Translations under genes and position numbers: made by a program
Source of the DNA: Phaeoceros laevis
Taxonomy: Eukaryota; Anthocerotophyta; Anthocerotopsida; Notothyladales
Assembly (NCBI GenBank): GCA_049999765.1
Contig: JBNGIQ010005380.1
Coordinates: 1 to 31,497, forward strand
Length of the DNA stretch: 31,497 bases
Reading direction: 5' to 3'
The notes under the pieces: generated by a model
The model's database searches: none
Seen by the model: only the letters and a program-made list of their open reading frames with translations
What the model was told of the DNA's origin: nothing
In this document: positions 1 to 10,700 of the stretch, one piece after another
Layout of the letters: each line of letters begins with the position of its first letter
Position numbering within the stretch: the first letter of the stretch is position 1

Positions 1-17
1 ATGTGTATAAGAGACAG
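1..17 (+). other. Tn5/Nextera mosaic-end adapter remnant
   Basis: The first 17 bases (ATGTGTATAAGAGACAG) equal the 3' 17 bases of the 19-bp Tn5 mosaic end used in Nextera-type libraries. This is library sequence left at a contig end, not genomic DNA. The true genomic sequence starts at about base 18. Confidence 0.93.
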
Positions 18-556
18 GGATAAGTCGTTGACTCATGAAGCATGAGTTCACAATACAGTGTTTAATTAATGCAGAAACAGTGTTGGATAAATAATACACG
101 ATATTGATTTACAACTTGCAATACTGTTGAAGGAAGAATGTGTCATTGTCATATCAAAGCATGGAGTATAATTGAATAGGTAATGAATGAATATTGTAAT
201 ATTGAGTGAAACGTATTTTTTTCATATTGCTATGCTAGCAAAAAAATAATTGACACCAAGACTTATTAACATCCATGGATCCTATCATGTTTTGGTTTTG
301 AAAGGGGCTTGTTTCATCACCCTCCCCGAAAAGCCTCCATTTCAGGAGATTGTTTCAAAAGCAAACAAATATTGCTTCAATACTTATTCATCTCTATTTT
401 ACCTGGTTATGTCCATTTGTTTGAAATAGTGATGTATCAATATTGATTCAATTTGACATTGAAACAATATTGTTGTGGCATGCACTCAACCGACAAATAT
501 AGGATTGAATCAGAGATGTTTAAATTCTCCACAGTTTACTAACGCTTTTAAAATTA

Positions 557-2232
557 ATTCAACACTGAAATGGAGGACTTAGAAGTTCGTGATGTAGGGT
601 AGCCACCATCTTTCTCTAAAGCGAGAGGATGGTTTAGCTATGGTTGCATGCGATACTTTTACCAAGATAAAATTTTTCATGATCTTTTTAATATTCATTA
701 CGCAAACATTTGGACTTTATTACATTCATTTGTGTGGATGATTTATTTGATTGGATAATATAACACGGAATGTTTGATGGTCTGTGAGTTGGCATTATGA
801 TTAGTCAACTTCAACTTTAATTGGATTGGTCTTTGAGTGCCGTTACTTATATTTGTAGGACGTAAGGCAGTTTTGTAGGCCAAATCTGCATTTGCTTTGT
901 CTTCAACAGAAAGCTGCTCACCAGTGTCTAGTAAGATAGAGCATTCACCCTTCGTGGAAATTTGGGTTGTGATGCATGTAATGTGGACTATTTTGAGAGA
1001 ATTGTAAGATCCATAAGCGGGGCTGTGTGGTCTTGGTCTTGGCCTTGGTAGTGCGACTAGAACTCGTGTCTGTTAGTATGTATGAGCTTGCCTGCAGCTC
1101 TAGAACTCGTGTCTGTTAGTATGTATGAGCTTGCCTGCAGCTGGTTAAAAGGTGAGTGGTATTTCCAGCTGTTTCCATGACTGTTTCAAAATGTACTTCC
1201 TAGCTGCGGTGATCGTTCATCGGAGCTGGGAAGTGCCTGGCAGACATGATAGCGGCTGGAAATCGTGTACCCTGACATAGGGTGGTGGATGTCTGTGGAG
1301 GCAAAGACCCATGCTTTATTCATTTTTTGTGTAGTGTGGTAGTGTGGTAGTGGACTTCATGACATGAACTAGGCCTTGTTGACAGCTTGAATAGGCGAAG
1401 GCTTGTATGAAGAGTCCTTTTTTGGATATCATAAGGTTGGGTGTGGACGGTTGGTTGTAGGCCATGCTGCATTGAGGACAAAGGGTATTACGTGAAGCGT
1501 TCATCGGTTCTGGGCGCTGTGGGGATGGAATTAAAAGGGTACAAGCAGGCCCTTTAGTTCCTTTCCTGTGGTGCTCAGAGAACAGCGCTGTAATTTGAGG
1601 CGCACATCGTTGTTTTCAAAGATCATTCACTAGTCATGGATTCCTGAAACATAATGTTCTTTGTATAGGGGTTATGGAGTCTGTCTAGGAGGCCTTCTTG
1701 ACGGAATTGGACATGAAGAATGCTACAGCTGGAAAGGCTGCAGTTGAAGACAAAGGACCTGTAGAAGCATCGCTATGAATGGTGTGACAATTAATCTGTT
1801 GATGGTCTACCTTCGCTCAAATCAGCGTGGGACTAATGTCTTGCTTGTGTTTTGTGCAATTTGTAAAGGGCGTGGCTACACATAGGAATCAAGAGGAATC
1901 AAGAGTGATTTATTGACCCATTTTTATTTGATTCAACACTGAAATGTTGTTGGGTCAGTCAATAATGTTTCAGTGTTGGATCGATATCGACGGTAGTATT
2001 GTTGGTTTGTGACCAATAATGGTGCTCGTTATGATATAAAATCAGCATCGACCCATTCTCTATTTGACACAGCACCGGAACGGTACTAGATCAATTATGG
2101 ATGTGTTGGCATTGGATTGGTATTGATAGAGGTATACCTCGGATTTTTATTGATTCATCGGGAACAATGGGGCACATTATGAAATCAAGTCAATATCGAC
2201 CAGTGATATGTTTGATACAACACTGAAGCATG
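557..2232. repeat. Dispersed ATTCAACACTGAAATG motif family
   Basis: An identical 16-mer occurs at 557-572 and 1931-1946. Its inverted core (TTTCAGTGTTG) lies at 1968-1978. Diverged copies lie near 2067-2083 and 2217-2232. Copies in both orientations inside AT-rich DNA suggest the remains of a repetitive element. No coding capacity is seen. Confidence 0.45.
1057..1142. repeat. 43-bp tandem duplication
   Basis: Two identical 43-bp copies lie head to tail at 1057-1099 and 1100-1142. Each starts CTAGAACTCGTGTCTG and ends TTGCCTGCAGCT. Identity of the copies points to a recent duplication or an assembly stutter. Confidence 0.9.
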
Positions 2233-3077
2233 ACAAACGATGTTTTTGAAATCAATGATGAAGCGATACCAGTCCAAGGATTCTCAATATGATGATGATA
2301 CAACATGCACTAGTCGTGAATGAACCAAGTGAGAATGGATTTGTCTTGATGCGAGAGAGATAATTTTGTTGTTGTCTCGACAATGGTACAAGTTGTGTGA
2401 TTCCAGTCTTGGATCAACCTATCTTAAAGTTAACCCGATGCAATGTCAAGCCAATGTGGATCATTCAATCTTGAATCAGTTCACCTTGATGTGCCACTAG
2501 ATTGATGACATCCCAGTAATGTAGTTGGAACAATGCTGATACTACAAGTTCCAGCTCAGCACATCCCGATATAGTGTTAATCCGTATTATCATGTTCCAT
2601 TATTGCGTTGAAGCTGATCCAGTGTTTTTTACGGATCACTGATATTACAACAATCAATGAACCAAAACTGCTCCGTGGCCAGGCACCGGATTAGGAATGT
2701 GTCTGGATCAACACTGATCCAATCATTAGATTCCAACAATAAACCATCATTCAATCGGTGCTCTGATGTTTTTAGAGCTGGTGCAGTGTTGGGGTTATCA
2801 GGTTGAAGTTTGAGATGTACACTGGGAAACTTCATTTTGGAATAAATAACACGTTACTTAGGCACATCCGTTTTGGAGACTTACTGAATGCGGTATGATG
2901 TAGCACGAAGACGAGGGGATTCGGGGCCTAAGGGAGATGCTGGACAAGCTCTTGCTGCTAAAAATATGGAGTTCCGTGCGGCATGCTAGGTGTATGAACC
3001 CCAAAATGTTATTAAAACCCTGAAATGGTTCAGGGTTGAACCCTAAACCCTAACACCAGGAACGTTTCCTGTCCGTG

Positions 3078-3123
3078 CTATACAAGTTTGTTACTTGGTT
3101 CTATACAAGTTTGTTACTTGGTT
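3078..3123. repeat. 23-bp tandem duplication
   Basis: Two identical copies of a unit beginning CTATACAAGTTTGTTACTTG lie at 3078-3100 and 3101-3123. A diverged partial third copy follows. No gene overlaps it. Confidence 0.85.
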
Positions 3124-4712
3124 TTATACTTGTCTTTTACATTGAGAAAGGCATCCACAGAAACCCTGTTAAAGACTATGTCGTACTTGGGGTAAAGACT
3201 ACTTTGCAAAAAAACATTATACAAACTTCACTTTGTGTTTGTCGTGCTTGAGATCTATAACTATCACATTACAATATTAAAAATGAGGAATTCTACTAGT
3301 TTAACTTATGGCTTTGAGCGCGAACTTCACTAATATCTTTGAGAAGTTGAGAAGTCTTTTACATTGGGAGGTGCAAGTATATAATTTGCTCTATTTTTTA
3401 CTATGAGTTGAGATTTTGTCTTGGTTTCTAGGTAGCATCCATAGAGGAAAATGGACACTAGGAAAATGGAGCAAATACTTGTACCTCCTACTTAGAAGCT
3501 ATGTGGGTGATAAAAATTGTGCATACACCTTTAACACAAAGTACAAAAAGATGATGGCAATTCTGAACCAAAAAGATCTTAAATATCAAACAGACAGATA
3601 AGCAGGCCAAAGGGGGGAAAGGCAGCCCAACTTCCTTCACTCATTCAGAATAATATGGGTCTGGACATAGGCTTCATTCAGGTGTTGTGAAAACCCAGCT
3701 AGCCATGCTATCTTTTTCAGCAACTCTTGGAAGAAGCTCTTCAGGAGGAGGACTACCTAGAGAGGGATTAGAGAAAGAGTAATGGAGAAAAAGCCAATCG
3801 TACCGGAGGTGGCAAGACGCCTGATTTATTCGAAGCCTAGATTCGTTTTGAACAAGGGACGAATGGTGGAATGGCCTGTGTCCAAATTGTGGAGAAGTCC
3901 TAGCAAGGAGAGCTTATCAGACTAAATTTTGTGGATTCGACTAGATCACCAAGAAAGATGAAGTGAGTCCACGGAGCACTTCTGGAATGTTATTGAACTC
4001 TGTCTAAAACAACAAAGAAAAAAATCATCTGGTTTCATAAAGAACAAAGCAAAACCCTTGGAATTTAGAATAAGAATCTTGACTACCAGTCTAGTTGCTT
4101 TGCAAAAAACCCATGAAGTCACGGAAATGAAGTTATGGAAATACTCTTGAATAATTCGCATGCATCGTCTAATTGGCACATTTTGCATTCATTTTTACCA
4201 CACAATCAATCTACTATGCCACCTTGGAGGAGTAGTCCCCTTTCAAGTTCTTGCGCATGGAAGTGCCTGCTGTTCTATGGAGGACCAGCATGTGGAGGGG
4301 CAACAAAGCCTTGAGGCAAGCAAATGTAACACTAGTATGATAAGATCAGGTCATTGTGGTGAATATGTTCCCTACATACAAAGTGACAACAGGCCATCCA
4401 AGTTCACTATTTATCATGGATGGCATTACTGTACTAATAGACTGTGCTCACTTATTAAGCGCCACAGTACGTGGTAAGCCTGCTGACCAATCTGCAGCTC
4501 TCATCATCCGGCCGCGGGACGGATGATGCGCCACCCTGTTCCAAGGCTGCGCAGCATTATCCAACCGGGGCACGCCAGCTGGCCGTCAAGCTCCATCACC
4601 TGTGCAACGTCCGCTTGCTTGTTCTGGGAGTTCTGCTGCAAGCTTGGTGGGGGGGGTCGGGATGGGAGCTCGCGATCGGCTGGGGCTGAACTGAGCTGCA
4701 GCTATCGCAGCT

Positions 4713-7700
4713 ATGGCTGCCATCCCCGCGCTCAGCCAGGCCCACAGGCCGGCAACAGCACCATGTGTCCCGGGTTTTGGCTCACCATACCAGCGCCTGC
4801 ATCCGGCCGGCAGCCGATTACCTGTGAAGAGGAGAGCCAGATTGCAGGATTTGCGCCCTCGCGGAGGTCGACCAGGTGTGCATCCTCAAACTGCGCGAGA
4901 GAATTGGCCACAATTTGTGCGTCGCCTATCGATACCTGTCTGCACTCTCCTGGCTGGCTGGCTGGCTTCTTGTGTTACAGCTAGGCTGCTGAGCGTGGGA
5001 CCGCGTCATATCCTGTTTCTGATCGACAATGAGGGCACTTGCTGTCTCGCTGCCATATTGCTAATACGAGTGGTGCACAGCAGGGCCTAAGACTAGTGCC
5101 ACTGAAGATGTGGAACCTACGGTTGGCACAAAGGTCCTCAAGAGGCTACCGGGCACGCAAAAAATCAGCAGAGGTCCGGACAGCAATGTTATATTCGTTG
5201 CAGGTGCAACGGGCAGGGTGGGATCACGGGTTGCCAGGTCCGCCACTTCAATTTGCATCCTTCTTGATGCATCTGACTTGGCACCTCTGGCAGACATGGC
5301 ACCCGTTCACATCCCAATGCGGTAACCTATGCACAGGTATTTGGGTGTCCTTGCAGGGAGCTTCTGAAGCTTGGGTACCGAGTACGAGCTGGCGTGCGAA
5401 ATGTGGGGAAAGCTCAGGGTCTTCTTGAGGTAGCAAAACAAGGAGCTCTAGTCCACATTCTGGTTATGAAAGCTATCATTCTCGTATGGTTGACATGGCT
5501 TGTCTTGTAGCTGGCAGATGAGCTAAAAGCTGAAAGCCCAAAGAAAAGCTCTCCAAATTTCTTCACCGGTTTCTTGGTGAGGCCTCGAGATGTCTCATCA
5601 TGCTGGGTTCGGAATTGCATGGACAGTATTCCAGACTCGTAGCACGCGCTGATGCTTGCTATGGCGTCCTAACGGGTTATAGTTGTTTGCAGGCAAATAA
5701 ACTGTTTGGTTTCCTGACTCCTCGCCAAGATGTAGACAAGCCCATTGAACTTGTGAAGTGTGACCTGGAGAATCGTGAAGGAATCCGAGCTGCCTTAGGG
5801 AATGCTGGTGTTGTGGTGTGCTCCATTGGAGCTAGTGAGAAGGAAGTTCTGGATGTGACGGGACCTTATCGAATTGATTATCAGGCAACGAAAAACTTGA
5901 TTGAAGCTGGTAATTGGGTGCATTTTTTTTTGTCTCACACTGCCCTTGCACCTGCAGGCATCTAGCAAATGTGTGTTTTTTCAAGGGTAAAGTTACATGA
6001 GTCTCAGGAAGCAGCTGACTGCACTGACAGTAGAAGCCCTGTGAATGATCATGCAAAGTTGATGTCTGCCGTCCCTTTGTGCAGCCGCTGAAGCCAAGGT
6101 GAATCACTTCATCCTAGTGACGTCGCTGGGTACCACAAAGATTGGATGGCCAGCATCGGTGCTGAAGTAAGGTCATTCGGAACAGAAAGGACTTTGGGGC
6201 AGGATTTGTTGTTCTGATGGGTATGGTCACGTTCAAGGCGTGGTCTCTCACTAGGTTGTATCCGCCGTTGTTTTGTTCAGCCTGTTCTGGGGAGTTCTGA
6301 TCTGGAAGGCACAGGCAGAGAAACTTTTGGAGAATAGTGGAGTTCCCTTTACAGTAAGTCTTAGGCAGAGTCTTTGCACACTTTGAAAATTGCACAATCA
6401 AATAGGACTGCTTGTGAAGCTCGCTATTCTAGACGTGAGCGTTGGGCAGCAGCATTTCTCGTCTGCCAATGCTGCAATGACGTGCTGGACGTCCAGATCA
6501 TACGGCCAGGAGGCATGGAGCGCCCAACAGATGCGTACAAGGAGACTCACAACCTGGTTCTTGCCAAAGCCGACACCTATACTGGGAATCAGGTGTCCAA
6601 CCTTCAGGTACTGTGTGCGTTACTGGGAGCAAGCTGCGTCTTCCACTGCTGTGGGTGGCTTAGTTTGTGATTTGTGCTGATCGTGATCTACATGACCAGG
6701 TGGCAGAATTGATAGCATGTGCCGTCAGCAACTTTGAGCTTGCAGAGAACAAGATTGTTGAGGCTATCGCTGAAACATCGGCACCTCTTCGCCCCATTGA
6801 AGATATGCTGGCCGAAATTCCAGCCAAGGTCGTTCCGACTCGCAGGCTAGTGGCAAAAGAGGCACCCGAAACAGAGGACGGCGAGGTGAGGATGGAACTA
6901 CCCTCGGCTGAAAGGTCACAGTTTGGAGGTGAATTTAATCTCCTGTGTGCTCATGCTGATGCTGAAGGTCCCCTGGCAGGATGATGAAGCTGAAGCCCTC
7001 GAGAGGAAGAAGCTTATCGAGAGATACAAATACGAGCTTGTGCTTGCGAAGGAGGAGGAGAAGAAGGCAAGGATAGACGCTGAAGCGGCTTTGCTGGAAA
7101 AGGCTGCTATTGAAAAGAAGGCAGCTGAGTTGCGCATCAAAGCTGAAGCTGCAAGTCTGGTTGCTCGGCAAGCTAAGGCGCTGGAGGGAGCGTTAGCAGT
7201 GGCTGCCAGAGAAGGGCGATTGTGAGTACTAGCATGATTTCATGAAACAATGCTGTGCAAGCTCTCGAGTTGGATCCTGATCCTGGTTTTGGCAGACTGA
7301 CAGATCAGGAGAAACAAAGCCTGGTGGCTTCCATAGAATCTGAATCGAAGAAGGAAAGTGGGGATGTGAAACCTGCATCACCTGATGCTCAGAAGGTGAA
7401 GGTGACGCAAGATATAAGCGAACAGGAAAAACCCTCAACAAAGAAACGCTCTGGGTGGCTTTGGGGTTCGGAGCTCGAGGTTGAGCCGGCAGCAGCTGCG
7501 ATACCTCTCGAGAAGAAGACCGAAGCTGAGGAGCTGCCATCAGAGGCCACAGAAGCTGCACCTGAGGTGGTGGTGGAAGAGGTAACAGCACAAGAAGGGA
7601 CAACACAAACCCCATCAGTGCTCGAACAGGATCCTCCGAAAACCAGTGCAGAACTAGTTGCGGAACCAAGGGAAAGCCAAGAGGAAATACCCTCAACAAA

Positions 7701-9091
7701 GAAACGCTTTGTGTGGCCTTGGGATTTGCCTTGGGATTTCGGGCCCGAGGTTGAGCCGGCAGCAGCCGTGACAGATGCGATAACTCTCGAGAAGAAGACC
7801 GAAGCTGAGGAGCTGCCATCAGAGGCCATAGCTGCACCTGGGGCGGTGGTGGAAGAGGTAGCAGCACAAGAACGAACATCACAAGCCTCATCCGTGCTCG
7901 AACTGGATCCTCCGAAAATCAGTGCAGAACTAGTTGCAGAACCAAGGGAAAGCATAGAGGAAAGCCAGGTGGAAGCAACAGGAGAGGCGGTGAAAGATGC
8001 GCCTCCAGTTGAGAAGATTGAGGACGAACAGGTGGAAGAGCCAGCCGGGGAAACTTGGGCTATCAAAGAGGAAGTCACCCCAAAGCCAGCCGTTCCCCTC
8101 GTCTTTACATGGCCCTGGCAAAAGAGCAGTCCCGACCCTACTTGGGAACCAGAGCTGCCAGCAGGAGTCGTTACCGATGCGATAACTCTCGAGAAGAAGA
8201 CCGAAGCTGAGGAGCTGCCATCAGAGGCCATAGCTGCACCTGGGGCGGTGGCGGAAGAGGCAGCAGCACAAGAAGGGACAACACAAACCTCATCCGTGCT
8301 CGAACCGGATCCTCCGAAAAGCAGTGCAGAACTAGTTGCAGAACCAAGGGAAAGCCAAGAGGAAAGCCAGGTGGAAGCAACAGGTGAGGCGGCGAAAGAG
8401 GCGCCTCCAGTTGAGAAGATTGAGGACGAACAGGTGGAAGAGCCAGCCGGGGAAACTTCGGCTATCAAAGAGGAAGTCACCTCAAGGCCAGCCGTTCCCC
8501 TCGTCTTTAGATGGCCCTGGCAAAAGAGCAGTCCCGACCCTACTTGGGAACCAGAGCTGCCAGCAGGAGTCGTTACAGACCTCGAGGAAGGGGAAGAGCC
8601 CGATGGAGACAGCACTGCATCACCACCCAGTAGGCCGCAATCGCCATATGCCAGGTGAGTCCCCTTCATGAACAACGAACTCCGAAGTCCGTGTTTGCAT
8701 ACGTTGTCGCCGGTGAGCTTCTGGACTTGCCTAGATTTGGACAAGACTAGACATTTTGAGTGTTCCTTTGCAGGTACCCTGACTTGAAGCCGCCGACGTC
8801 GCCTTCGGCTGGAAAGCCAGCTGACAGCGGCCGCGAGATCTCCAACGGACCGTTGCTAGAGTCTCCCGCACCAGCTCCGCCTCCTCCGGCAGCTCCACCG
8901 AGGCGACCGCAATCCCCTTACACAATGTAAGTCTCGGACCGGTCGGGGAGGTAATCTTGAGCATGTCCAAGATGGAAGGAAGATCACCCGCTTGTGCCCG
9001 CTTTGCTCACGCTGTGCGCAATTTGTGTGTGTTTAGGTATGCTGACCTCAGACCACCCGCCTCGCCATCGCCATCACCCCGGCGCGGATAG
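4713..9091 (+). CDS. TIC62: TIC62, plastid NAD(P)-binding FNR-tethering protein
   Basis: Exons: 4713-4875, 5084-5237, 5357-5429, 5511-5576, 5693-5909, 6085-6166, 6281-6353, 6497-6607, 6700-6885, 6980-7221, 7296-8654, 8774-8926 and 9037-9091 (977 aa). Residues 1 to about 60 are an Arg/Ala/Pro-rich transit peptide. An atypical SDR Rossmann domain follows, with GATGRVG at 95-101, TSLG near 237-240 and RPGGMERPTDAYKETHN from about 279. Residues 376-456 are a Glu/Lys/Ala coiled coil. Residues about 457-900 are acidic and repetitive. The C-terminus has two FNR-binding motifs, PQSPYAR-YPDLKPPTSP (903-919) and PQSPYTM-YADLRPPASP (954-970). In the family, TIC62 associates with the inner-envelope import machinery and tethers ferredoxin-NADP reductase at thylakoids. 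The protein is longer than the roughly 640 aa Arabidopsis form, mainly through the repeat region. Exons 1 and 4 are the least certain; exon 2 has a NAGNAG acceptor (5081 or 5084). Confidence 0.93.
7768..8571 (+). repeat. Two in-frame 402-bp tandem units inside TIC62
   Basis: Unit 1 (7768-8169) and unit 2 (8170-8571) each encode 134 residues, from (V)TDAITLEKKTEAEELPSEA to WEPELPAGV. They differ by scattered substitutions, so they are a true duplication and not an assembly copy. A shorter diverged unit precedes them (from about 7501), lacking the central VEATGEA...PAVPLVF part. Each unit carries a Trp motif: WLWG at residue 510, WPWD at 596, WPWQ at 728 and WPWQ at 862. Confidence 0.92.
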
Positions 9092-10700
9092 GTGTGCGCG
9101 CGCTGAACAAGACCCGTCTTGTTACGTGTAAATTATCCGCGGGTGGCCCGAACTTGCAATGTTTGAAAGGGAGTTGGGTTGTTTTTCACTAGCAACGAAA
9201 TTTCTCGTCAACAAGTCTCTCTCTCTGTCTAGTATTATTACTGTATGTAAAGGAACAAGTCGGGGGAGTAGGTAGTAGACTAGGTTCTGTACCAATTATT
9301 GACCAGGCCCATGCCTGCCTGGCCTGAATTCAGATTGCCAGGTTGTGCGTCTCATTGGAGGTTGTCCCATCGTGACATGAAAGGGTGCTCTTTTTGTGTG
9401 CAAGGATATGGAGCTTTTCAATTGGAATGCAGCATTCCAATTTTGTACTTTAAAATTTTGTGTGTGACGTGCAACTTGGTATTCATGGGGATATTGGTGT
9501 CACAGCATAAAGGTAGGTTTCAAAGGTAGGTTTCAAAGTAGAGCACTTACATGTAAATATTCACATCATGTCTGTATGGTCTTGTCTTCACCCCAAGAAT
9601 ACTAGACATAAGATATAAAAACTCTCTCTTGAACGAGACACATTAAACTTTCCTTGCTTTGAATAAAAAACATAGCACTTGCCCCAGTTCCCCATAAGAG
9701 AGATTTGGCCTAGACATAATATATATAAACTCTCTTTTGTACATGTTGAATAAGAGACACTAAACTTTCCTTTCTTTGAATCAAAGACATAGCACCTTCC
9801 CCTTCCCCAATTCCTCATGAGAGAAAAGAGGAAGAGAGATTTGGCCATAGACATAATAAATATAAAATCTCTTTTGTACATGTTGAATGAGAGGCATTAA
9901 ACATTCCTTTCTTTGAATCAAAGACATAGCACCGTCCTAATTCCTTGGGAGAGAAGAGAGGTTTGGAATTCTTAAGAGAGGAGAGAGGTTTGGACGGGGA
10001 GGAATGGCTTTGATGGGTGGGTACCTTATTATTATTAATAATGTGTACATGGAGTGGGAATATAGATAGGCTATAGATACTGGGAACATGTGTGAGAAAT
10101 TGAGAATCCATAACAGTGTTCCAGCATGTAGTCTAGACAGAGAAGCTGCCGAATGACGTAAGGTAGCTAGACCGATGGACTGGGGGCAGGCTTCCAAATG
10201 TGGTGGTAGCAAGCGAGGTAATAATAATTCTAGTGTGGTGGTGGCAAGCTCGGAAGGCTTTCGCCACCCTGGCGAGTGGGTTCAAGGTCAAAGCGCTTGG
10301 CAAGACTTGTGAGTCGTGACGATACACGAGTTTATTACCGGCTCCTGCCCGCCCTCGTGTCTGTCTCTGTCTTCAACCTGTCCGAACGGGAGTCCGAACG
10401 GGAAGGAAAGAAGGAAGCTAGGCGGCAGGCTGTGACGAACGCTAACTGCCAGTCGGCTGCTCTACGGCACGGTATTCCGTGCACCTGTATTTGCACGCTC
10501 ACTGAATTGCGCCAGCTAGTCGAGTGTTGTCTAGTGGTATGCAGCACGAGGCACGCAGGCAGACAGGCCCCCTGTCAAAAGGCAGGCGTGAATGCAATGC
10601 AGCACCAGTACTGCCTTGGTCTTCAGCTGCTTCTTGAGCCTTTCAAGAGCTCCAGCTTGCTGTGAACACGAGCTGGACATTCAGTTTTTGTGGAGGCCGG
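9092..10700. other. Intergenic region TIC62-PHT4
   Basis: About 1.6 kb lies between the TIC62 stop and the PHT4 start. It contains the TIC62 3' UTR, the tandem repeat at 9605-9968, a duplicated GTGGTGG(T/C)(A/G)GCAAGC motif near 10199-10253, and the presumed PHT4 promoter and 5' UTR. No open frame here shows a recognisable domain. Confidence 0.6.
9605..9968. repeat. Three-copy tandem repeat, 108-137 bp units
   Basis: Copies start with GACATAA at 9605, 9713 and 9850. Each contains ATATAAAx(A/C)TCTCT, AxxTTTCCTTxCTTTGAAT, ACATAGCACxxxCC and GAGAGATTTGG or a similar ending. Copies 2 and 3 are closer to each other than to copy 1. The minus-strand open frames here only reflect the repeat. Confidence 0.85.

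Larger units (their letters stand above)
18..4712. other. 4.7 kb without a supported gene
   Basis: This stretch is mostly AT-rich, and its open frames are short, lack family resemblance and do not join through splice sites. It holds two short tandem duplications, a recurring ATTCAACACTGAAATG motif and a telobox-like AACCCTAAACCCTAA at 3039-3053. From about 4500 the base composition becomes more GC-rich toward TIC62. Degenerate transposon-derived DNA is the likeliest content, but I see no transposase or reverse transcriptase motif. Confidence 0.6.

Noticed and set aside
4160-4477. 105-codon plus-strand open frame before TIC62
   Set aside because: No domain, no splice connection to TIC62 and composition typical of random open frames in repeat-derived DNA.
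5430-5462. Reading TIC62 exon 3 on through VAKQGALVHIL
   Set aside because: Would leave a 48-bp intron; ending at GAG|GTAGCA gives an 81-bp intron and a GLLELADELKAES join that aligns with the family better.
7229-8744. Long minus-strand open frames (220 and 451 codons) over TIC62
   Set aside because: They are antisense shadows of the repetitive, GC-biased exon 11. Their Ser/Thr/Gly-rich or Leu/Pro-rich repeats mirror the sense repeats and show no domain.
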